A DNA stretch of 64,000 nucleotides from Epiperipatus broadwayi (Eukaryota; Onychophora; Udeonychophora; Euonychophora; Peripatidae), in the NCBI GenBank assembly GCA_028023455.1, contig JAQFVV010000454.1, positions 126,001 through 190,000 of the forward strand, given 5' to 3'. Below are positions 57,632 through 64,000 of the stretch, in pieces. Each line of letters starts with the position of its first letter. The first letter of the stretch is position 1. A program made the position numbers and the translations under genes. The notes under the pieces are model-generated. The model was not told the DNA's origin. It searched no databases and saw only the letters and a list, made by a program, of their open reading frames with translations.

Positions 57632-57676
<45 letters not shown>
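57632..57676. repeat. AT microsatellite before PLE fragment P3
   Basis: About 44 bp of AT dinucleotide. Confidence 0.95.
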
Positions 57677-57744
57677 CTCTATAAATAAATATTTGAAAAT
57701 ACAGTACTTAAAAGTCAATAAAAATTATATGTATAACTATAACT

Positions 57745-57781
57745 TAGAAGCGCTTTCACTACGTTGTAGCTTTGTCAACTA
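57745..57781 (-). ncRNA. Variant hammerhead in P3 left terminal repeat (U3/A8 core)
   Basis: Stem I UAG/CUA only, core UUGACAA, stem II CUAC/GUAG with AAC loop, A-U closing pair and bulged G as in P1, GAAA, palindrome GCGC, UU. Confidence 0.62.
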
Positions 57782-57826
57782 TCACATTTAAAATGTCAAC
57801 TTTCCCATAATTCAATGTCAACTTTC

Positions 57827-58676
57827 TCATAAGTCTGTTATCTTAATGTTTGCTGCTTGCTGATTAATTAAATTTTGCTTGTATCTATATATCAACATCG
57901 CCTCTTTAATTTTTCTTTTATTGTTATTTCTTTCAGTTTCCAATATTTTTACATTGTTATAATCAAAATCAAAACCATATATACATGATTTATTATGGTC
58001 ATAAAAAAACAGAAGCTGATAAATTCTCACTATTTTTAAAATTTTGTTTTGTATTTTGAACCCTTTTAAACAATAATATGTGTTCTTTTATTCTTTTTTC
58101 CAATGTGCACCTCGATTCACCTATATATCCACTACCACACCTACATGTCCATTTGTAAATGATACAATTTTTATTTGTCAATAAAGTTTTATCTTTTGAA
58201 TTGTTTATTAATTTATTTAATGTAGGTGGTGCATAAAATGCTATATCGCATATTCCTTTATAAATTTTTTTAATGAAACTTGCCTGTTGATTCGATATAT
58301 ATGCTATTGAAATCCACAATTTTTTATCAGAAAAATTAACATTATTATTAATATTTTTATATTTAGAAGTAAAATTTTTAACAGTATAATATACACAATC
58401 ATAATTGTATCCAACGTTTAACAACTCATTACAATAAACTTCAATATTTTTAGTTTTATCTGATGCATATTTACATAGGTTATCATTTCTAAATAAAAAG
58501 GACTTCAAACCTGCCATTTTATGTGACATTGGTACTTTTGATTCATATGGAATATATCCTCTTTTTGCTATTCGTTTAAGAGTCATATAGTAATCCAGTT
58601 TATCCTTATTTCTAATAATCTTGAGATCTAAAAATTGAACACTCATTGAAATGCGATATAGCATTTTATGCACCAC
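57827..58676 (-). pseudogene. PLE RT C-terminus, linker and GIY-YIG domain (P3 minus copy, one frameshift)
   Basis: The frame 58676-57999 begins across the head-to-head junction. It reads SVQFLDLKIIRNKDKLDYY, KRGYIPYESKVPMSHKMAGL and KSFLFRNDNLC (PLE RT thumb region), then DIAFYAPPTLNKLINNSKD, KWTCRCGSGYIGESRCTLEK (Cys pair plus YIG motif) and KRIKEHILLFKRVQN. A frame change at a poly-A run near 58010 leads to YDHNKSCIYGFDFDYNN, KRKIKEAMLIYRYKQNLIN and the end at 57827. No stops besides the shift, so the copy is young. Confidence 0.83.
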
Positions 58677-59083
58677 CTACATTAAATAAATTAATAAACA
58701 ATTCAAAAGATAAAACTTTATTGACAAATAAAAATTGTATCATTGACAAATGGACAAGTAGGTGTGGTAGTGGATATATAGGTGAATCGAGGTGCACATT
58801 GGAAAAAAGAACAAAAGAACACATATTATTGTTTAAAAGGGTTCAAAATACGAAACAAAATTTTAAAAATAGTGAGAATTTATCAGCTTCTGTTTTTTAT
58901 GACCATAATAAATCATGTATATATGGTTTTGATTTTGATTATAACAATGCAAAAATATTGGAAACTGAAAGAAATAACAATAAAAAAAAAATTAAAGAGG
59001 CGATGTTGATATATAAATACAAGCAAAATTTAATTAATCGGCAAGCAGCAAACGTTAAGATAACAGAATTATGGGAAAGTTGA
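58646..59083 (+). CDS. PLE GIY-YIG endonuclease domain (P3 plus copy)
   Basis: Open for 145 codons, ending at TGA 59081-59083. Order: CDIAFYAPPTLNKLINNSKD, KWTSRCGSGYIGESRCTLEK (first Cys of the Cys pair replaced by Ser), KRTKEHILLFKRVQN, FYDHNKSCIYGFDFDYNN, KKIKEAMLIYKYKQNLINRQ and ITELWES. It keeps the frame that the minus copy lost. The start is set by the junction, not by a natural ATG. DNA nicking is the family role. Confidence 0.83.
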   Translation: MKCDIAFYAPPTLNKLINNSKDKTLLTNKNCIIDKWTSRCGSGYIGESRCTLEKRTKEHILLFKRVQNTKQNFKNSENLSASVFYDHNKSCIYGFDFDYNNAKILETERNNNKKKIKEAMLIYKYKQNLINRQAANVKITELWES

Positions 59084-59119
59084 CATTGAATTATGGGAAA
59101 GTTGACATTTTAAATGTGA

Positions 59120-59156
59120 TAGGTGACAAAGCTACAACGTAGTGAAAGCGCTTCTA
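59120..59156 (+). ncRNA. Decayed hammerhead in P3 right terminal repeat
   Basis: As in the left arm except the core reads GUGACAA, which breaks the 3-8 pair. Confidence 0.55.
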
Positions 59157-59239
59157 AGTTATAGTTATACATATAATTTTTATTGACTTTTAATTACTGT
59201 ATTTTCAAATATTTATTTATAGAGTTACGTATATTATTT

Positions 59240-59610
59240 TGAAGAAATACAGACATCGATTTGTAATATATATATGTTCATCAAAAAGAATATCAATATT
59301 TAAATGGTATTTTTGATACAGATTCAAAAATGTCAGTTTAATTCTCAAACGAACAGTACATTAAGAAGAGAGGAAAACATTATCACTCAAAATATTACAT
59401 TTCATACTAACACTTATATTATTGTGAACATTAAAAACAATTAGAAAAGTATAAATAAAATCTGAATTTTTATAAAAATATAATTGATCAAATCAAATGA
59501 TGGAAATACCTTGTGATGTTTGTTACAGTGGCAGATTTTGGAGTTCAAGATTTATGGATCATGCCCAACAGCTCCTTTTCTGATGCTTGATTTTTTTATG
59601 AACTACTGAG
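59240..59610. other. AT-rich stretch without recognised feature
   Basis: Nothing assigned. Confidence 0.4.
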
Positions 59611-59672
59611 CAGTAAAATATTAATATATATCTGAGCACTTATTGCATATATGTGTAGAGATGATAATCTGA

Positions 59673-59716
59673 ACCAACTGTTGATTACTGGTTTATCTTG
59701 AAATACGTATATTGGT
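59673..59716 (+). ncRNA. Hammerhead (family A) with A6 to U
   Basis: ACCAA/UUGGU, CUGUUGA, weak stem II, GAAA, UACGUA palindrome, UA. Confidence 0.68.
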
Positions 59717-60155
59717 GATTATTTATCTTTTTGACATATATGTGTTTAAGTGTATCAGTGTTATTAGATAGAGTGGAGAGTGGTGGGTCATGTGAAAGTC
59801 TGTGCTCATATACCTTACATATTACATATATATATAGACACAGGTATATAATAAGCCTGTGTTTCAGTTATTACATTGTAGAGATGTCTGCCTATCCTTG
59901 CATATGTATTAAATGGATTACGTCCTGTACATGTGGGGTTGAGATTGACCTTAGGTCAGCATGGGTGTGACAAGAATCTTGGCCTCAGGGTGGCCTTTGA
60001 GCATTCCATCATCAGATTTTCAATTGGATGGACAGTTGAAGAGTTGGAGTGTGGAGTAGATTAAAGCCTGTCCATTAAAGTCTGAGTATAGTCTATCTTA
60101 ATATATATATATATATAAGCACTTGTAGCATATATGAGTAGAGATGGTAATCTGG

Positions 60156-60199
60156 ACCAACTGATGATTGCTGGTTTAGCATGAAATACATATATTGAT
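60156..60199 (+). ncRNA. Type I hammerhead (family A), canonical core
   Basis: ACCAA/UUGAU, CUGAUGA, stem II UGCU/AGCA with GGUUU loop, GAAA, UACAUA, UA. One stem I mismatch. Confidence 0.84.
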
Positions 60200-60309
60200 G
60201 ATTATTTATCTTTTCAACATATATGTGTTCAAGTGTATCAGTATTATGAGATGGAGCGGAGACTGTTGGCTCATGTGAAAGTCTGTGCTCATATATCCTA
60301 TATATTATT

Positions 60310-61735
60310 TATTTGTTGTGAAAATAGTTCAACATATAATTATAAATGTGTGCATGTATATATTATAACCTAAAACTCAGATCGCAATCGGACAGGAGTA
60401 AAAAATGATGGGTTGAGACGAATACATTTATGTAGCATGCATTTGAAATTGGGTGCATCTTTACAGAAAGTAAACCAAAATGAGCATATATTTGTTTTAT
60501 TCCTTTAATAACAAGAATAACTAATTATTGTATAGAAATTTGATATGTATAATTATTGCAAAGGTTAAATACCTTAGAGTACTATCATGGATTTACCGAA
60601 ATAATCTTAATGTGTTTTCATATGCACTGACTATATTGTAATGTACAATGGATAAAGATTTATTCTAAGATAATGAGTATGTTTATTCAGATATGGCTAG
60701 GGGTTAATTCTCTCACTCTTAGATTAAAGGTAAGGTTAAATTAATTAATTTTTTCAAGATTCTTAACTAAATCTTAATTCAATTATTTATTTAATGATAT
60801 ATATAATTAAAATTTAGGATTAACTTATCCAAGGTCTGCTTAAGGTATCAAAGGATACCTTATTGTGTATTTCAACTAGAGATGGAAATAATAAATGATG
60901 CAAATGAGTTCAGTAAAAAAAAATAATTTAACAAAGTGGAAGTATGACCCTTTTTATTTTGATAACATGTAAAAGATGATGATTTCAGTAATGACAGACA
61001 ACGGCATTATAAATATATCAAATACTTTATTATTAATAACAATTATATAAAACAAAACAACAAAAAATTCGCGAACAATAAATGTACTTTTAATATCAAC
61101 AGTCCTTTGCAAAATAATTACAATTATTATTATTTGTTCTCTTCAAATAATTTAACATTGGGTTATGATGCTAATACAAAACAATATATTGAGGGTTGTG
61201 CACTATTTATCATCTATCATAAATTATAAGTGGATATGAATGTTTCATGATGTTCTTAATTTATGCAGTGATAACTGATTCCCTACAACTTCATTTCTAA
61301 GTTCAGTCTAATTCCTTAACCCTTTTAGGAACAAACAGATTGTTTATCTGTTAGACAAGTAATTAAATTCATAAAATCTGACCACTATATTGCTCAGTGT
61401 CATAATTTGCTATGTTGTCTAGCTTATGTGTTAGAGATTCAATCTTTAGTTAGAAGAAAACTTTAACTAACAAATAAAGATTACAATTACAATTATTAAT
61501 ACCACCAGAATGCTTTGCTGCACAGTATAGCAACTATCAAATTTTATATAATCTTTACTACACACAATGAAGGTTAACTATCTATTCTAGATGTTTATGG
61601 CTGACTAACATGAGGCTGAGAACAAGGACAAGTAAAATATAAAGTAAGTTAAACATAGTGGGTTTATGGGATTTATAAATTAATTTAACTTGATGCAATC
61701 TATCTCCAATACAAAATATAACAACAGGCATTACA
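60310..61735. other. AT-rich stretch without recognised feature
   Basis: Nothing assigned. Confidence 0.4.
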
Positions 61736-61739
61736 TTTA

Positions 61740-62310
61740 TATGCAGGGCCTTTCTGAAAAAATGTGAAGCCGGGGACAGCTAATATTTTAGAGATCCTTC
61801 AAAATTTAAAAGAAGAATGTGGGGGAAGAAAGAGAAGAACAAAGAGTGTTTACTTACAGGGCCAAAAACAGGACTCTAGGAGGAGTTAATTATGAGCCAT
61901 AGAAATGAGCAAGCAGATCAGATTCAGGTAGCACTTGGATAGGGTAGATTCACTCTAGCACTGTTAGTATTGCAAGAGACTGTTAGCACAGAACTGATTG
62001 ACAGGGGTCTGAGACTATTAGTTCTACTAGTCACCAAGCACTGCAGTCACTTTTGTTGCAGAGTCATCAAATTGGCACCTCATCCCTAAACTGGCTTACA
62101 TTTTCGACTCATGGTATGCCTGCTTGCAAAAGTTTTTTTCGAATATTTTTTTGAGAAATTTAACTGTAAAATTAAAGCCATTCTATGAGCCGAGACATCA
62201 CTTTACCTTCTATATTTTTGTTTAATATATTGAGTTGCCAAGTTGAGACCCCTAATATTGCAAGACCCAGACAGTTGCCCCTTTTGTTCCCCCCCTCTGA
62301 TTGGACTGTT
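61740..62310. other. GC-richer unassigned segment
   Basis: Clearly less AT-rich than its flanks (for example GTGAAGCCGGGGACAGC near 61767 and ACCCAGACAGTTGCCCC near 62265), with no long frame on either strand. Possibly a decayed transposon or old exon; no family recognised. Confidence 0.3.
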
Positions 62311-62579
62311 TATACCCATGTCTTACTAATAATATAACTTAATTACATGTATTTTCTTATATACCAGCATTCTCTTGAGAATTTTATTAATATTATAATT
62401 GCAACAATAATAACTATAAAGAAAGCAATTCCCTAGTTTCAGAATAAAATTGCGAAGACAACACTCTTAATAATAATCCCCAAATTCCATGCACAGTTCA
62501 AAAGCACTATATTTGGGCATACCACATTTTTGAAGCAGCATCCAAAGATTATTGATGTTTTACTGGCAATAATTTTAAT

Positions 62580-63190
62580 AGTATCATCATCATCAACCAT
62601 TATCAATCCACTGCAGGATGAAGGTCTCTCCAAGTTTAATCCATCTTCTCCGATCTTTAGCTTCTCTTCTCCACAACACCCCTGCACATTTTCTTATTTC
62701 ATCCATCCATCTCACATGTGGTCTCTTTCTGGGTCTTTTACAATCTCTTGGAATCCAGTTTAAAATTTCAATTGTCCATCTATTATCATCTCTTCTAGCA
62801 ATATGTCCAGCCCAACTCCATTTCAATCTTTTAATTTTTTTCAATAAGGTCAGTAACACCTGTTTGTTGTCTTACCCATACATTGCGTTTTTGATCTCTT
62901 CTTGTGACTCCCAACATACATCTCTCCATACTCCTTTGAGTGGTCTGAAGTCTCTGTATTGCTCTTCTATTAAGTGTCCAAGTCTCAGATCCATAAGTAA
63001 GAACTGGTAAAACACATTTGTTAAAAACCATCCTTTTCAAACACATAGGCATATTTCCTTTTAGTATCAAGTTATTTCTACCAAAAGCACTCCAACCAAG
63101 TTTAATTCTATGATTAATTTCCTCCATTATGTTTCCATCTGTATTAATAATCTGACCAAGGTATTTGTAACTGTTAACTTCTTCTAATTC
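62580..63190 (-). pseudogene. RTE-clade LINE copy 4, 3' part on minus, one frameshift
   Basis: Minus-strand order: KELEEVNSYKYLGQIINTDG, HRIKLGWSAFGRNNLILKGN and VRQQTGVTDLIEK, then a one-base insertion in an A run (T run at about 62836-62842 on plus) shifts the frame before IKRLKWSWAGHIARRDDN and WIDNG-stop. The tail ATCATCATC starts at 62583. 5' truncated at about 63188. Close to copy 1 in sequence. Confidence 0.88.
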
Positions 63191-63199
63191 TTTATAAAT

Positions 63200-63735
63200 C
63201 GACATGATGGAATAATCCATTTGGAAATTAAAATTCAAAGCATAGATAGATGATCAGACATCCTGATTTTTCAGGATTTGTCCCTATTTTTGGTTAGATG
63301 CCCCATTATCCCCAAAATGTCTTTTCAGGAGCACTGTATGTTCCAATTTTCAAATATTCATATTTATTATTGTCATATATAAATAATTCATTGCAAAAAT
63401 GATGGTTTCTTGACCCTCTCTGTCTATTTCAGTCTCTATAGTAATATTAGAACAACTATAGACAAATTTCAACACCAAAACAAAGAACACTATGTTATAT
63501 GGCCAGGTTCTCAAGATTGATGTGTTCTCACATCTAATTTCACATTGGAGCATGCACAGATAGATTTTGTAGACTAAAATTTGAATTGCACTTTCACCTG
63601 CTTCAATTGATAATGTAGTTTTACTAGTTCTGTGTTAATATTAATTTTCTGCAGTGATAAAATTAATATGAATATTAATAACCTAAAACAATAGACAATT
63701 TGCCAAAGAGGAAGTGTACTTATAATGATGAATAT
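63200..63735. other. AT-rich stretch without recognised feature
   Basis: Nothing assigned. Confidence 0.4.
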
Positions 63736-63743
63736 ACACAGGA

Positions 63744-63971
63744 ATGAAGTTTTATATAAAAAAAGGATGCAATGATTATGAAGCAAAATGTGAATTGTGT
63801 AATGTTTACATTAGTGTTTCATACAGTGGCAAACCTGATATAAAAACTCATACAAACAGTGTGAAACACAAAACACATTTCTCAGGGGCATCAACGTTGA
63901 AAAAACTAGGCTCTGTTTCATATATAAAACAGAAAGTGCAGAAGGAAACAGCATTGCAGCAAGTGAGTTAA
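63744..63971 (+). pseudogene. BED/hAT-type zinc-finger ORF, cut by a stop and the window edge
   Basis: From ATG 63744 the frame reads KCNDYEAK-like text into CELCNVYISVSYSGKPDIKT and HTNSVKHKTHFSG: a C-x2-C ... H-x5-H finger resembling the N-terminal fingers of hAT-like transposase-derived proteins. The frame ends at TAA 63969-63971 after KQKVQKETALQQVS. Whether the family continues in another frame beyond 64000 cannot be seen. Likely a transposon relic. Confidence 0.5.
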
Positions 63972-64000
63972 CATCAGCAAATTAAATTCTTCAGCACCAT

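Larger units (their letters stand above)
57690..59230. mobile_element. PLE fragment P3: two PLE 3' halves head to head
   Basis: The minus-strand copy (58645 to 57690) and plus-strand copy (58646 to 59230) join at 58645. The minus copy is longer, with thumb-side RT sequence that forms the loop; the arms (57690-58255 and 58650-59230) are nearly identical. Each arm has the GIY-YIG domain and a terminal repeat with a hammerhead. Confidence 0.88.
59620..60305 (+). mobile_element. Family A array, about 1.5 tandem units
   Basis: The hammerhead, tail and unit-end landmarks repeat with a period of about 483 bp (59673 and 60156). The first unit is 5' truncated. Ribozymes on plus. Confidence 0.8.

Overview
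AT-rich nuclear DNA of an invertebrate-type metazoan (species not identifiable from sequence alone). The evidence is eukaryotic repeat content: RTE-clade and other non-LTR retrotransposons, Penelope-like elements (PLEs) with GIY-YIG domains, tRNA-derived SINEs and long AT/TTA microsatellites. There is no operon, no rRNA and no convincing tRNA gene. Host-gene signal is limited to a few weak exon candidates (3.0 kb minus, 28.8 kb minus, 42.3 kb plus).

The most notable content is a dense set of hammerhead ribozyme (HHR) motifs of type I, about 35 intact or decayed copies in 64 kb. They lie in at least five unrelated-looking short repeat families, called A to E here, and in the terminal repeats of three PLE fragments (P1 to P3). 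Typical copies show a 5-7 bp stem I, core CUGANGA, a short stem II, GAAA, and a palindromic stem III ending in UH at the cleavage site. Families A and B occur as monomers, tandem 1.1-2.5-mers and head-to-head foldbacks. Five B insertions and one A insertion are flanked by exact 11-15 bp direct repeats, so they behave as retroposed units. This matches what is known of animal retrozymes: non-autonomous, hammerhead-bearing, multimeric retroelements thought to depend on PLE machinery. The window also holds candidate PLE partners.

Layout: 0-8 kb, family B copy with target-site duplication (TSD), possible exon, D1 and A copies. 9.0-10.85 kb, PLE with RT and GIY-YIG, split by a 614-bp dimeric insertion. 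11-18 kb, several tRNA-like SINEs, LINE zinc-knuckle fragment (minus), A and B copies, RTE endonuclease fragment (minus). 18.8-21 kb, A foldbacks and a C copy. 22.7-23.4 kb, PLE fragment P1 with inverted hammerhead-bearing terminal repeats. 24-27.5 kb, tandem duplication, SINEs, coiled-coil frameshifted ORF, hairpin. 28-31.9 kb, mostly unassigned. 31.9-36.1 kb, three RTE copies and an A element. 36.4-44.2 kb, D, B and A arrays plus a LINE RT scrap and a candidate terminal exon. 44.8-48.8 kb, LINE 3' part, then the best RTE copy (RT frame open for more than 700 codons). 48.8-49.7 kb, P2 around a 229-bp TTA tract. 51.3 kb, E foldback. 52-56.9 kb, unassigned. 57.07-59.24 kb, C foldback and P3. 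59.6-60.3 kb, A array. 62.6-63.2 kb, RTE 3' end (minus). 63.7 kb to end, zinc-finger ORF of transposon type.

How the parts could work together (inference): PLEs supply reverse transcriptase and endonuclease. Hammerheads in PLE terminal repeats and in the short families would cut multimeric transcripts into monomers that may be circularised and reinserted as variable-length multimers. RTE and LINE copies are an independent retrotransposition system that could mobilise the SINEs.
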